A DNA stretch of 64,000 nucleotides from the NCBI GenBank assembly GCA_020002185.1, contig CM034537.1, positions 7,302,448 to 7,366,447 on the forward strand, written 5' to 3'. Each line of letters starts with the position of its first letter. Position 1 is the stretch's first letter. This DNA comes from Paraescarpia echinospica (taxonomy: Eukaryota; Annelida; Polychaeta; Sabellida; Siboglinidae). The translations under genes were made by a program, and so were the position numbers. Shown one piece after another: positions 33,607-46,234 of this stretch. The notes beneath the pieces were generated by a model. That model made no database searches. It saw only the letters and a list, made by a program, of their open reading frames with translations, and was not told the DNA's origin.

Positions 33607-34683
33607 CTGGAAATTAATAAAATGATTCATTCAAATTTAATTTAGAGAACGATTCATTAAAAGCTGACTTTGGATTAACCATAACAAGCGCCATAAACAT
33701 ACATCTGCGCCTTATGCATGACACACAAAAAGTAATAATGAAAACCAACGAACCAAGCATGTCCTATGATGTTCAGATATGCTTCAGAAATATTTCAGCG
33801 CGACGACAGACAAAACGATGATGCTAAGCGTCCTTTGCCCAACCGAATCTAAATTTCCCATACGTTGCACTGCACAGCAAGCGTTTCAAGTGCCGCACCC
33901 AACTGTCTGACCGAGCCGCCCGCTGCGACACAATATGTAGCAGTTACCTGCTGATGACGTCACATGTGAGCGAGCCAGTCTCGAACAGACCGCTGCTGGC
34001 TATGTTGCTGTGTTCGCTGAATACACAAGCTACGCTTTCCCGGATAATTTCCTGATATTAGAGTCTTATGAAATAATAGCAAAATACAGCGCGGAATGCC
34101 GTTTTCGGTCGAGGTTTACCAGCGACATATTTTTGATGGTGATATTGCCGTTACGATTATACAGAAATACATTAAATTCCACCGTTGCAACTCAAAGTAC
34201 AGCCTTTTAAAATATTGAGCACCAAGATCCTCCGGGGAATTCAAAAAAGTATAAGTCTGCGAACCACCAGAAAGGGCCCATTATCACGCTTACAAAATGT
34301 CATCCACATACCAGTAAAACGCCAAGTGTACAATTGAGGTATTTCAAATTTGGTGTATTGGTAGGAAGTACGGGGGGTACAGAGGCATATATCTTTACCC
34401 AGGGATTTTTTCTCTGATTGTATGCTATACATTTAGTTCCGAGTTTAACTTCATCTCCGGGGTCCAATTTCATCTCCGGTACGAAATTATATATAGCCAC
34501 AAAGCTGGAACAAAACTAAATATTACGCTATTTGACCAAATTATTTTTATACAGAACATAATATATGTAGCAAACTACAATAAATATTATATTGTATGTC
34601 ATTTAATTTGCTATCCTTCAGAAATGCTTTACATGTTGTATGCCTTAAATACATTTTACTTGATAGTATGCGTCATATAATTA
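33607..34683. other. No recognisable feature
   Basis: About 1.1 kb with only short open frames and no repeat. Nothing supportable. Confidence 0.4.
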
Positions 34684-34684
34684 G

Positions 34685-34709
34685 GGGAACGGCGTGCAAA
34701 ACGGGCCCC
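34685..34709 (+). repeat. Terminal inverted repeat, left
   Basis: Twenty-five bases differing from the reverse complement of 37976-38000 only at positions 9 and 10 (CG here, TT there). Confidence 0.85.
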
Positions 34710-34973
34710 CTGCCCAAAACGGGCCCCCAGCCGTTTGGTGTTATCGTACTATATACACCTAAGTGTGTTGTGGCACTGCTAAGTAACTCGTAAATGAGCC
34801 CTAGTGAACATTTGTTGGAAGTGCGAAATGCACATTCAAAGAGGTGAGTTAAAAAGATTTTTTTTTTACAGGTTTCTTAAAATGTTAGCACTGTTTTTAA
34901 AATATCATATTTCCTTTCTGTGCGCGTTGAAAACAACTGAAACTGTGGTATGCATAAGCCAGACGTAAACGCT

Positions 34974-35100
<127 letters not shown>

Positions 35101-35959
35101 TCGATTTTATAAACATGGAGAGTTTGCACACAATTTGATTATCAGCCTAAGGCTGTGATGTGCGCCCAAAACGGGTCCCTATGTTGTCCGCTATGCTAAC
35201 AGGGGTTCGCTATCGTCGATATGCTGTTGACACAATACAGGTTTTATGGTATTACATTATTTTACATAGGATATTACACATTACCCAGTTATACAATAAT
35301 AACAACAATAACACCATTATTAAGCAAAACGATAATATCACTAATACATTTTATCAATATATAACATTGATATGAGCTGTATGGATACATATTATGTTAT
35401 TATATTATCAAGTAGTGTAATATATATGTATATTGTCAAGTTGCATGTATCACCCAATGTTGATAAACCCCGTAGCGGGTGTTTCACCTATACTAGAAGG
35501 AGATCAATCAACAGGGTGAAAGTCGAGTAACTGAGAATAGACACGCATCACCACGCTCAGGCCATACAAACGTCAACTTCGATTGAGAACTAAATGTAAT
35601 AAAAATCGTACAACGCGGAAGGAGCCTCAAACCAACATGAGTGGAATTACACGGGGAATGAAGAGATCGTTCGCCGTGCCACTTCGATGTGTCGTAGCTT
35701 CGAAAACAAGCGAGATAACAGGATGCAGAAACAATAATGTACCAACGGTTTTCGGACAGTAAGGACGGGGAAGAAAGGGTAAAATGTGACTACTATGCGC
35801 CATGGGCACACCTTGACTGACCAAGGTCCGAATATGCACAATGTGTTTATAAAATGTGTGATGAATGCTAAATAATACAAATGGATGTAGGCGAGCGGCA
35901 GAAATACCTATCGGACCGATTTAAATGCCCCCCCCCCATACACACACCCAAATGTTATT

Positions 35960-36870
35960 CCGTTTGAAAGCTCTATATCTCCAAGTTCCAATGGGGCCTG
36001 TCGTGGAACTGCTAAATGGTGCAGTAAGCGTGAATCTAAGGTCAAACAAGGTCACCGTCAAATTAAGAATTTTCGAAATTGTGCGCTTCCGCAGTCGTCT
36101 TAACATTACAATGATCGCATATCTACTATATTTAATCACAAGATAGCCAAGACGTATAGTTTCGGAAAGCTTATTGTTTCACCGTCAAACTGTGGTACGA
36201 TGTGGGGGTGTTGTCTTATATGGTACGAGTCGAGCTAAGGTCAAACAAGGTCATCGTGAAATGATGAATATTCCATGATTTTTGCAAAGCCGCGAAAGTC
36301 ATAAAGTTACAATGACCCTACAACTGCTTCATTTATATGCACGTACTATATACGTTGTGAAAGAGCCATTTGTCCCCGTCAAAATGGGATATAACATGGA
36401 TCTGTCAGTTGACGGAGTAGGTGTGGAGCGACGATCAAACAGAGTCACTGTCAAGTGATACATGTTCGAAATAGTGTCATCCCGCAAACGTCATACAATG
36501 TAAATGGTTGTGTGTATGTACGTTACCGAACTATTCATGGCAATGTCGTACACCGTTGATACGCCAACTGCCTTCCCGTAAATACGAAGTACAACGCTAT
36601 CAAGTGGTGCAGTAGGTGTGGATTGAAGGTCAAGGTCAATGTCATTATGACACGACGAGTGTTCAAACTATGCCACTCCGCAAACGTTCTACACTTACAA
36701 TGGTCGTGTAGTCTATAAACAATAGGCCATGTTACAAACCGTTTGAAAATGTATTGTATCTTCGTCAAAACAAGGTATGTCATGGAGTTGTAAAGTGGTG
36801 CACTAATTGTGGAGTGAAGGTTAAACAACGTCAACGTCAAAAGAAGAATTTTCGAAATTATGCCTTTCTG
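35960..36870 (+). repeat. Tandem array of a ~195-bp unit, left arm
   Basis: Five degenerate units. The marker GGTCAAACAAGGTCA or its variants sits at about 36040, 36239, 36432, 36628 and 36819. Each is followed by a TTTTCGAAAT-like motif and preceded by GTGGAACTGCTAAATGGTGC-like sequence. Confidence 0.85.
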
Positions 36871-37394
36871 CGTATAGTAGGTCAGCCAACATGTGACGTT
36901 ATACTTTCAACTGCATTTTTTGTTAATAGCAAAAATTCAAGCTACATCCATCACACAAGGGATAAGAAAATATGTGCATGTGGATGCCATCCTCGATTTT
37001 GAAGATTATTTGAACTAACTTGTGTAAAAATAGTTTTATTAATTAATTGACATCTTCTTGTACACACTGTTGCATAAAACCAAATACATTATGATTTGTA
37101 AACGTATTGTCTGTGTCATCAGGTTTTGAACTTTGAAATTTCTCAAAAATATATGAGATATTCAAATATAAAAACGTGATTTTTTTAAATGTGTTTATGG
37201 CGTACACCAAAGTTGTTTACACACCCAATTATTCTTTATAAGCCTGTTTGGATATATTCCTGTTGATATAATATGCATATTATTTATTACTACAGATGCA
37301 TTTGGTCATTAACATGACGTGGAAGTCAAATGAATTGTAGTTAGGATGTTATATTTATGACTTTCACGGCATTGCAAAAAAATAGAATATTCAT
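36871..37394. other. Centre of the foldback element; no gene seen
   Basis: AT-rich, without supported open frame or repeat. Confidence 0.45.
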
Positions 37395-37690
37395 CATTTC
37401 ACGGTGACCTTGTTTGACCTTAGCTCCACTCGTGCCATATCAGGTAATACCTCCATGTTGTACCTCTGTTTGACGGGGAGACAATAAGCTTTCCAAAATT
37501 ATATGACTTGGTCATCTTGTAATAAAATAAAATAGATATGCGACCATTGTAATGTTGAGACGATTGCGGAAACGCACATTTTCGAAAATTCATCTTTCGA
37601 TGGTGACCTTGCTTGACCTCGGATTCACTCTTACAGAACTACTTACAGCTCTACGACAGGCCTCTTTGACCGGGAGATGTTGAACTTTCA
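37395..37690 (-). repeat. Array of the ~195-bp unit, right arm (inverted)
   Basis: Two units in opposite orientation, with GGTGACCTTGTTTGACCTTA at 37403 and a variant at 37602. Confidence 0.8.
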
Positions 37691-37975
37691 AATTATATAA
37701 CATTTGGATGTGTGTATGGTGGGCATTTAAAATCTAAAATAAAGTACGTTTTGGGGATTTGCCGCTCGCCTAGTGTTCAGGGAGCCCGTTTTGGGCGAAC
37801 CTTTAAGGCAAGTCAAAAATCGGGTGGTGTTACGAAACATCTCGCAGATACAGTCATTTTAATAGAGATACGCAACATTTTAGCACAGACGTGGTCAGAT
37901 AAGTGGAGCCGATAATTCCGTAGAGAACAATTTATTAGAATAAAAAATGTTAACTTGACAATAAATATCGGTTAA

Positions 37976-38000
37976 GGGGCCCGTTTTGCAAACCGTTCCC
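37976..38000 (-). repeat. Terminal inverted repeat, right
   Basis: Reverse complement of the left terminus with two mismatches; the element ends in CCGTTCCC. Confidence 0.85.
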
Positions 38001-38670
38001 ATACTGCTCTTTCTCAAACCCAGCTACAGGCTACACATAATTCAAACGTTACATTGACGCTATTTTAATTTTATTAATCAAAATATGAACCAGCATACAT
38101 AACTGTAAACTGACTCTCGTTTATATTTATACTTTCAATATTGAAAGTAGATACAGTTTTGCGTAACTGGGATGACGGAAATATCGCTGTAATAGAAATA
38201 TTACATTTGCTATTTCTTAGTATAATTTAAGTAATAGCAATATATTATGAAATTCTGCAAAAGCAAGAATGCCTCCCGATTCGTTAATAATTATTGTTGG
38301 CGTAACTCAGAAGTGGTAAGCCCTACCTTTAAATTATATCGAAGGTTTCACAGTAAATGAAAACATAACAATACTACATTAGGATGATTAACTCATACTT
38401 TTACATTTTACAGCTACAACAACCTGTTGAGATAACAAATGCACAGCTAGTTTAGTTAATGGCCTTATTATTGGCTAACTTAATTAATAACAAAATTAAT
38501 CTACGTTATGCAGATCACGTTGGAGAGCTGCGTCGTCCCGGGTCGTACACCCAGTCAGAGGCATTGCCGAGTTGGGGATATAATACGCACAGCGACCTAC
38601 ATACCAGAAACCAGAGTTGCAATCTGAGAGAACGCCGAAGAAGAAGATATGCCTGTCCTTCAGTATTGCT

Positions 38671-38671
<1 letters not shown>
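38001..38671. other. No recognisable feature
   Basis: AT-rich sequence without supportable genes. Confidence 0.4.
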
Positions 38672-38721
<50 letters not shown>

Positions 38722-38770
38722 TGTGCGTAAGTGCGTGCGCGTGCTAGCGTGTGCGTGCGTGTGTGCGTGT
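38672..38770. repeat. (GT)n microsatellite, degenerate at the right side
   Basis: Pure GT repeats to about 38718, then GTGC-rich imperfect units to about 38770. Confidence 0.9.
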
Positions 38771-39359
38771 AACGTATGTTTCCATGCAGATATGTGTTGA
38801 TTCTTCATGATTATATTCGCCAATAATGTTTTTTCCACAATGAAACGGCCGGTGAGAGTATTGGTCTTCTAGTTATCCCGTTTACAACAGCGACACATAA
38901 CAGAGATTACGCGTAACGGAGATAACAAACAAGACGCTATCCGCAATTGCGCATTATTGCGTAGGAGCATGAACTCGATTAATACGCAAAACGATCGGAT
39001 GTCTTAGCGTGAACAAAATGTCCAACAGCTCAATAAAACAGATAGAATGTTCCTTGGGAAATAGTCTGAAAGTTAAGTGGAATGTCCGTTACGGGTTTTA
39101 GCCACAATTTTCAAAATCAAATTTGACAAAGTTTACAGAAGCTATGGTTGTGCTTTGGGTAGTATGTTTTGTTTTCATGAAAGCTTGAATACATATCAAT
39201 TGCTAAAGTAAATTATTCTGGTTATTCACGTAAAGGTTTTCTGGTCAAATACGGGTCAAAAACACATCGGAGATTATACCGAAAGATGTCTCACCTTTGA
39301 TTAAAAAGGCACGACTTAACAGTGTGTGTGAATGGTTTACCCTGAGTCTACCCCTCCCC
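38771..39359. other. No recognisable feature
   Basis: No supported frame or repeat. Confidence 0.4.
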
Positions 39360-39372
39360 CAACACACACGCA

Positions 39373-39444
<72 letters not shown>

Positions 39445-39445
39445 G

Positions 39446-39477
<32 letters not shown>

Positions 39478-39648
39478 GCATACACACATACGCACGCGCG
39501 TATATTTTGATAAAATTCGTGATCTTACAAGGCCGGTTAATAAACAGTTATTAAGAGTTAAAGGATTAATTACTTATGTATTGAGGTTCATAATAATAAT
39601 TACATTAATCAGTGAGATTCCTCAACCCAGAAATACATTAGGCGATTG
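39360..39648. repeat. Microsatellite-linked dispersed repeat, copy 1
   Basis: A (CA)n tract (39360-39471) joined to a conserved core of about 177 bp (39472-39648) that starts CATACACACATACGCACGCG and contains AACAGTTATTAAGAGTTAAAG. The same CA tract plus core recurs at 51613-51927 and 57703-57971 with about a dozen mismatches. Similarity stops at GGCGATT on the right. No coding capacity. Confidence 0.85.
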
Positions 39649-40229
39649 ACCGTCGCTACTCAGACCCTTTCGGTAAGTAGATCCGTAGATGTGTCCTGTG
39701 CACATACGAATAAACAAAGATACGACACAAACAAACAAGCCCAATAGTAAAATGTATCAATATGTAAAAACTATAAATATTGCAAATAGCTTAAATCCCC
39801 TGTGTTATGATTGTGGACGAGACGAACAACACGTGAACGAGTAGAGAAGGTGAACCTGGAACTGGAGCCCGGAGAGCTCCGTACGAGAATAAACTTTAGG
39901 GATATGTGTCTACATACTCTACATGCAGACAGATGTTGAAGAACAAAGGCAATCGATACATAAACGCGCAATCAGTGAGAGTGTATTTTGGTTTCATTAT
40001 CCGGTGTTAATGTCGTCCGTTGATATATTCGTATGTTGCATCAAAACTGTGTGCATAATAAAACATGACGCCTTCACATCGCTTCAGCATTCACGCACTG
40101 TCACATGGTCTGTCCCTCTCATCTACAGATGAGAGCATCCGTCTACAGCGCAAGCTGGTGTATGTTCCATCCAAATGTACGTTTATGCATCATCGCAAGC
40201 CAGGGGTGTGACTACCCCTGGCAGATCTC
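39649..40229. other. No recognisable feature
   Basis: Unique sequence with short frames only. Confidence 0.4.
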
Positions 40230-40708
40230 CGTGTGAACCACCCGTGTGAACTGTGCAGTCACCCATGTGAACTGTGCAGTCACCCGTGTGAACTGTGCAG
40301 TCACCCGTGTGAACTGTGCAGTCACCCATGTGAACTGTGCAGTCACCCGTATGAACTGTGCAGTCACCCGTGTGAACTGTGCAGTCACCCGTGTGAACTG
40401 TGCAGTCACCCGTGTGAACTGTACAGTCACTCGTGTGAACTGTGCAGTCACCCGTGTGAACTGTGCAGTCACCCGTGTGAACTGTACAGTCACCCGTGTG
40501 AACTGCGCAGTCACCCGTGTGAACTGTACAGTCACCCGTGTGAACTGCGCAGTCACCCGTGTGAACTGTGCAGTCACCCGTGTGAACTGTACAGTCACTC
40601 GTGTGAACTGTGCAGTCACCCGTGTGAACTGTGCAGTCACCCGTGTGAACTGTACAGTCACCCGTATGAACTGTACAGTCACCCGTGTGAACTGTGCAGT
40701 CACTCGTC
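40230..40708. repeat. 21-bp minisatellite, about 22-23 units
   Basis: The unit contains CCCGTGTGAACTGTGCAGTC. Variation is at a few fixed positions: TGTGCAG versus TGTACAG or TGCGCAG, and CCC versus CTC. Because 21 is a multiple of 3, each stop-free phase stays open on both strands (for example HPCELCS and TGDCTVH heptads). No start context, domain or flanking coding sequence supports a gene. Confidence 0.95.
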
Positions 40709-41109
40709 CGACTCGCGCCCAAATTCCAGGAATCCCAGTATAATTATCCATTCGACCATTCTCACGAGTCGCTGAGCGGTATTAAAATCATTACGTCTAC
40801 TGCCCAAACAGTCCACGAAGACCACCCAGAAGCCCACTGGAATTTTACGGCAAGCGATATTATTGGCTGAGCTTATCTTTAGAGTTTAGCAAGGCGATCT
40901 GCCAGACAGATCTAATCAGCAGCGCCCCCTGGCGCACGAGGATGTGTTTATGTCTGGAGACAATGAGAGTGAAAGACAGGAAAGAGGAGAAATGGGAAGA
41001 AACAATTTATAGGGAAGAGAGGGGAAGAAGGGGGGAGAGGAAACTGACAAGATGGAAAGAGGTAAATGAGAGAGAAGAGAGGGAGAGGGGCAGGGAAATA
41101 ACGTCGTGA
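40709..41109. other. No gene; purine-rich stretch
   Basis: A GA-rich stretch occurs at about 40960-41100 (GAGAGGGAAGA-type). Nothing else is recognised. Confidence 0.4.
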
Positions 41110-41326
41110 ATCAAACGAGGGAAGTAGCAGTAAATGAGAGAGTGTGTGGATGAAAACAAAACGAAGAATACAAGAGTGTCGTGGATGTGGAGGATAATAC
41201 GGTCAGAAAAATATCGACCCCCTGTCTACTGAGGTTGGTCAAGGTTCGAAACGGCAACAGGAGGGTTCGAACCCGGAATCTCTCGATTGATCGTTCGATG
41301 CTCTAAACACTGCGCCACCCAGCCTC
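41110..41326 (-). mobile_element. tRNA-derived SINE (minus strand)
   Basis: Read on the minus strand from 41326, the sequence begins GGCTGGGTGGCGCAGTGTTT, with an A-box-like TGGCGCAGTGTTTAGAGC, followed about 30 bases later by a perfect B box GGGTTCGAACCC (41263-41274 on the plus strand). This is the internal RNA polymerase III promoter of tRNA genes and tRNA-derived SINEs. It cannot fold as a normal tRNA (no clear acceptor stem) and runs on into non-tRNA sequence, so it is a SINE head. The 3' limit is approximate. Confidence 0.65.
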
Positions 41327-41329
41327 ATT

Positions 41330-41640
41330 TTTAGTGGACGTTGAAAAGAGGTAAGTGTTCGGTGGACGATGGAAACGTGTGTTCAGTTGACATTACAGAG
41401 AGCTAGGTGTTCGGTGGACGGTGAAAAAGTGTGTTCAGTGGACATTAAACATAGATAGGTATTCGGTGGACGGTGAAAACGTGTGTTCCGTTGACATTAA
41501 AGAGAGCTAGGTGTTCAATGGACGGAGAAGTGTGCTGAGTGGACGTTGAAAAGAGCTAGGTTTTCAATGGAGGGTGACGATAGGTGTTCAGTGGATAATT
41601 AATACGTGTTCACTGGACGTTGGTGTGCGCTCAGTGGCAA
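41330..41640. repeat. Degenerate ~52-bp tandem repeat
   Basis: Five to six units built on GGTGTTCGGTGGACGGTGAA and GTGTGTTCAGTGGACATTAA. Unit starts lie near 41355, 41408, 41459, 41511 and 41561. It starts immediately beside the SINE head. Confidence 0.8.
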
Positions 41641-42920
41641 AATCTGTTGACTATCATACAAAAAAATGGAGCAATCTTTGAACGCAGAACTCAGAACTTA
41701 AAATCAATTTATTTGACCTATAAATACGATACATATACAATGAATAACGGAAGTAATAGATAAGGTCGGGAGACACCCATTAATATATATAATATCGCTA
41801 GCACAGGAGCCACCCCATAAATATAAACAACACAACAATTTACATGACCCAAATCAGAATAGCATATGATTTGTTTGTATAGTTGATAATTACTTTATGT
41901 ATAAACTTACACACATAATACAAGGACTTATTATATGTACTCGTGCACACATTGACGTACATATTGAATGTGATGGAGACGTTACGGACGGATGTGTAGG
42001 CTATCGGGGGGAGAAAGGAAAATGGATGAGTTCAGCAGTTGCAGTGAAAGAAACTTTGAAGATTTGAAATAATCTCATTGTCGTCGCACAATGTAACAGA
42101 CCAGTGTATAAGGTATTGCGAAAGACAAGTTAATTGATCTAGCCAATTTACACGTGCCCGTGGCGAGAGAAACAATGCACTTGATAAATCGTTCTGTTTG
42201 TTGATTCCCGCAAGGACGCGTAATCTATTATTTAACAGCATGCCATATGTCGCAGGCAAGATGCTGTTATGTCAGCCTTTGCCCAGCTCATTTTAGTTAT
42301 GTTATTATAATCCACGTTACATATCCGATAGCTGTTATTGTACCATCGCGTTGTATAGAATAAACTATATTTAGTATAACACATTCACCTCTCAAATGTT
42401 TTTAATGAGTCACGCTTAACACATATACTTAGACCATTATCAGTTTACTTTGAATGTATTGCAGCGAATGTAATTGCGTGATGAGAGCAACTTCAGTTTG
42501 TGGGGATTCATTCATTAGATAGACCTCTCACGTGGTCTTGTGGACGTCTCGCCTCGATCAACTTTGTATTGGACAAGGTCGACATCTGTTCACCAATGTA
42601 GGGCTGCTGCGCGCTAAATTGATATTCATAAGCAAATAACGGAGGTACTATATATTTTAGTTTGTGGTTATTAAAACATATTTCAACATCGATGTGTTAG
42701 CATATAGAATACCTAGGGAATAATACACGGTTCGGTTAATTGAAGTGTCCTACATTCGAATTGTTGTCATGTGACATTAGCATAAAGTGACAGACATGTG
42801 TGTAATCGGGACGAGGACCGACGCCTTCGTCGTTCTTAATGTAACAAAATGACGCAGCGTGTCGACTCAATGACGTCAACGTTTTATGTCGCAGTGACAC
42901 GTTCAATAACGTCATTAGCT
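41641..42920. other. No recognisable feature
   Basis: About 1.3 kb of AT-rich sequence with only short frames. Confidence 0.4.
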
Positions 42921-43458
42921 CTGTTTACACAAGCATTTGTACTGGTGTCACGTCTATCGGTTCAAGTTGTATTGGTTCAAATCCTTGTGTAAACGCAATT
43001 TTCTATCGGTACAAGTTAAACCAACAACGCAACATAAATCACGTCTGCGAGGTGGTGCACGTTTCTTGAACTGGTACAACGTACAACGGTTTTGCTTGTG
43101 TAAACAATTTGTACCGATTGCAACATGTACCGGTATAAGTAGGCGGATCTTACGAACAATGCGCATGTGTATTGTGACATCCCGGTCTTTTTTGCACTTA
43201 AATCAATTATTCATAAAATCACGCGTATTTTCTGCTATTGTAGTTCCGCATTGTATCAGTACAATTTTAGAAGTAAATTTTGTAAACGTAGCTATTGAGA
43301 AACTTAGCAAATGTAGTTCTACTAATGATAGGTCCCTCGGGAGTCACGACCAGCAGAACATGTCTCCTTCAAATCTCACTACACAACTGGTTTGTCACAT
43401 CAGGCTAGTTGAGTGTTATCTCAGGAACATTTCTAACCATGGTGTACAGTTGAATTAG
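42921..43458 (+). other. Unrecognised open frame and short inverted motifs
   Basis: An open frame of 173 residues (42937-43458) is rich in Cys, Arg and Ser, and no domain is recognised. The DNA under its first third contains GTTTACACAAGCA (about 42924) and its inverse TGCTTGTGTAAAC (about 43092), plus several TTGTACCGGT-like motifs. This looks more like a small palindromic repeat than a gene. Confidence 0.25.
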
Positions 43459-44447
43459 TGCGGCAGGTAACTGCATTACGTTGACGAACAATGCACGTTT
43501 TTATAAAAGCACGATACTTGACGCATAGTTAGAACTCACAAATGCAGAAATATTTAGTCCCTGGACCCTGTGACATCTCTGAAATTGCCCTGGACGCCGT
43601 TGCCGCCGTTTGTTTTAAATGGCCGCCAAAACAAGTTTTCCTCATATCTTAAGAACTGCTTCACATAGAGCCGTAATCTTTAGCTCTAAATATATAGGTT
43701 TTCAGACTATATCACGGATGCAGCAGGAGGTATCTGTTTTTCCAACTGCAGTAGGCGTAAACATGTTCATGTTCAAATAACAAACACAGCAACGAAAAAG
43801 GAATGGTGCTCCCATCGTGTGGAACACAATTGCAAAGTGTGGCTACATGAACGTCATGATCCGTACTGTGTACAGCGACGTTGGTGTTCTTCCGGTCGTC
43901 GCCTTCACTGTGTGTAGCGTTTGGTACAAGGAATAATGTGAGATACACACTTGCTCACGAGATATCACGCTCTCTGGGAGCGAGTAAGCGCAGTCAAGTG
44001 TTCCACGTGTTCACCGGATGTGACATTGACGCACGTTGCACCAAGTGAAATATACCATCAAGTCAGGATGTAGAGGCTGCAGTGTCAGCTGATTTATCAT
44101 CCTGATGTACAAACGAAGAAGCCGTCTCGTGAAAGCTGGTCTCGAGGTAGCTGTTCATACATTTCTATCACGTTCTACTACGCGCACCCTGCTTCAGCCG
44201 ACCAAGCGCGCAGGTCGCCAGGGAGGATGCACTTGGGGGACAACGAACCTGCTTTAACCAGTGTCAGACATTACAACTCCAGAGTGATGTGGGTGTATTA
44301 CAATATTACCACAAGCACTGCTTACAAGCATTGAACTGCTGCAAAACTGAATACATGTATGTGCAGTAAAGCGGAACTACGCTGCACTGAAAGGAGTAAA
44401 TGTGGAGTATCTTTGTATCTTTAAAGTGAGTATCAGTGACCTTTACC
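43459..44447. other. No recognisable feature
   Basis: Nearly 1 kb with no supported gene or repeat. Confidence 0.4.
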
Positions 44448-44474
44448 ATATATATATATATATATATATATATA
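44448..44474. repeat. (TA)n microsatellite
   Basis: Perfect TA repeat of about 27 bases. Confidence 0.9.
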
Positions 44475-44597
44475 CCCACAAAAGTTCCTGACCATTATCA
44501 TTCAGCTCCACGAAAACCAGATCGGACAAGTGATAAACATGAGAAATACCTCTCAAAGTCATTCCTAATAGCAAACATAAATAACAGTGCTATATCC

Positions 44598-44935
44598 TTG
44601 CGCCCACATTGTTCACCATCTTCTTCAGCATGATGCTTCTACTAGCCACCGAAGACCTAGGTGAGGGCATGTACATACGGTTCCGCACTGATGGCAACTT
44701 GTTCAACCTCAGCCCTCATCGCGCACACGTAACGCGCCATGCAGCAAATAACGTCACGTTTTGCGGAGGCAGAACAGCTGTTTGGACTTGAAATCAGCCT
44801 GAAAAAGACGGAGGTCCTCCACCAGCCAATACTCCGTGAAAAATATCACCCCAAGTATCACCATCGCACAATAGGAGCTGCAAGCAGTCCATCAGTTCAG
44901 CTACATGGGGTAGTTAGCTAATAATCGAAAGTAAA
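44598..44935 (+). pseudogene. Non-LTR reverse transcriptase fragment lacking its active site
   Basis: Two adjoining frames read APTLFTIFFSMMLLLATEDL, then YIRFRTDGNLFNL, then MQQITSRFAEAEQLFGLEIS and LKKTEVLHQP, the block order around the catalytic FADD motif of a LINE reverse transcriptase. The segment between NLFNL and MQQIT, where the FADD motif should be, is missing (about 20 residues by comparison with remembered relatives). Sequence similarity ends near 44935. Confidence 0.7.
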
Positions 44936-44988
44936 CAACTAATCATTAGTTATAAAATGAAATCGACGTCTGATGCCCAAGGAGCAGG

Positions 44989-45067
44989 TATATATATATA
45001 TATACATGCATACATAAGTGCGTAAACACACCCGCACTCACTCACGCACTCAAACACGCATAAACAC

Positions 45068-45129
<62 letters not shown>
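44989..45129. repeat. (TA)n plus (CA)n compound microsatellite
   Basis: TA repeats at 44989-45003, a degenerate CACG/CTCA stretch, then pure CA repeats from about 45070 to 45129. Confidence 0.93.
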
Positions 45130-45131
<2 letters not shown>

Positions 45132-46234
45132 TTTTTGTTTTTGCTTCATACAAAATTCCACCCCTTCCTTCATCTGCTTGGGAACAGCCCCTGTTGAAGT
45201 TTTTTCATATTGACATAAGCTTTCTGTCTTTTCTGAGCTTACTTTTGAGACTGAATTTGCATGGTAATACTGTACGTGTTTTCCTGTACTAGAGCCAACC
45301 CGTAACTACACACTTAAGTTTTCTGCACAAGACCATGAACGAATCCACCACAACCATAATTGTATCGGAGCCTACGGTTTTTGTAAAAACAATAGTCACA
45401 CCTCTCGTGTACATGTGGACTTATTCGTCTGTTAGCCTCGTCGTTGTCACTCTTCGTCATTGTGATGTCAGTGTCAGTCGACTGTACGCTTGGATCAGAT
45501 GTAATGTACATCTGTTTGGTAAATGACTATTCGTGTTTGTTAGGCTACATCCTCGATGAGCAGTGCGCAGATATCTTCCTTGTTTGTAGTTTTCTGTAGG
45601 AAGCCAACAACGTAAACTGGAACCTTTCCATTGCGGAATACCTTTCTCTTGCTCCTTTCCCTCGTTTATCTCTCGTTGTCGTAGGTCAGGGTCAACAACA
45701 ACATCAATCGTGAAACAGCTTTCATATTGCCCGTTTTGTTAAGCGGATGGAGTTACTGCCACTATGTTCACCGAGCATAGAGGTGTTTTCTCGTGGCAGC
45801 ACATTTGGGCCTTAAAACGACAGCGTGTTCAGGTTGGACACTTGGCTGAAAGCTCTGATTTGTTGATTGGTAGTTGTCTCTTACGCAGGCAAACGTTGGC
45901 GGCCATTTATGATTTTTCTGGTTTTAATTAACTCCTCCAGTTTACTGCTATGGATTTGTGCATCGTAAAATAGCTAATTGAATAGACTGCAGTCATACTG
46001 CTAGGATGGGATCAACTGTAGCCTGCATGGCATTGATTTTTCTTCATGACCATGAGTATTGAGTATCATCTTTCAACCAGCAAATCCTTAATGTACTTGC
46101 AATATAGTTTGTTATCCAAAGTTTGCATTCTGTGCAGTACTTTCAAGAACAACCATATCATCCATTAAAATAGCACGACTTCCGTTAATGTATCCGTTAA
46201 ATAATTCCGCATTGTCATTATGGCATCACACACA
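45130..46234. other. No recognisable feature
   Basis: About 1.1 kb without supported genes or repeats. Confidence 0.4.

Noticed and set aside
40230..40708. CRISPR-like array of regular repeats
   Set aside because: Units are contiguous 21-bp repeats without spacers, in an animal genome.
40183..40775. Cys-rich repeats HPCELCS / TGDCTVH that look like a secreted repeat protein
   Set aside because: A 21-bp unit keeps several phases open on both strands; there is no signal peptide, start context or flanking coding.
41244..41326. Functional tRNA gene on the minus strand
   Set aside because: A and B boxes are good, but acceptor and anticodon stems do not pair and the sequence continues as SINE-like.
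42937..43458. 173-residue gene candidate
   Set aside because: No domain, unusual composition, and short inverted motifs beneath it; kept only as unrecognised.
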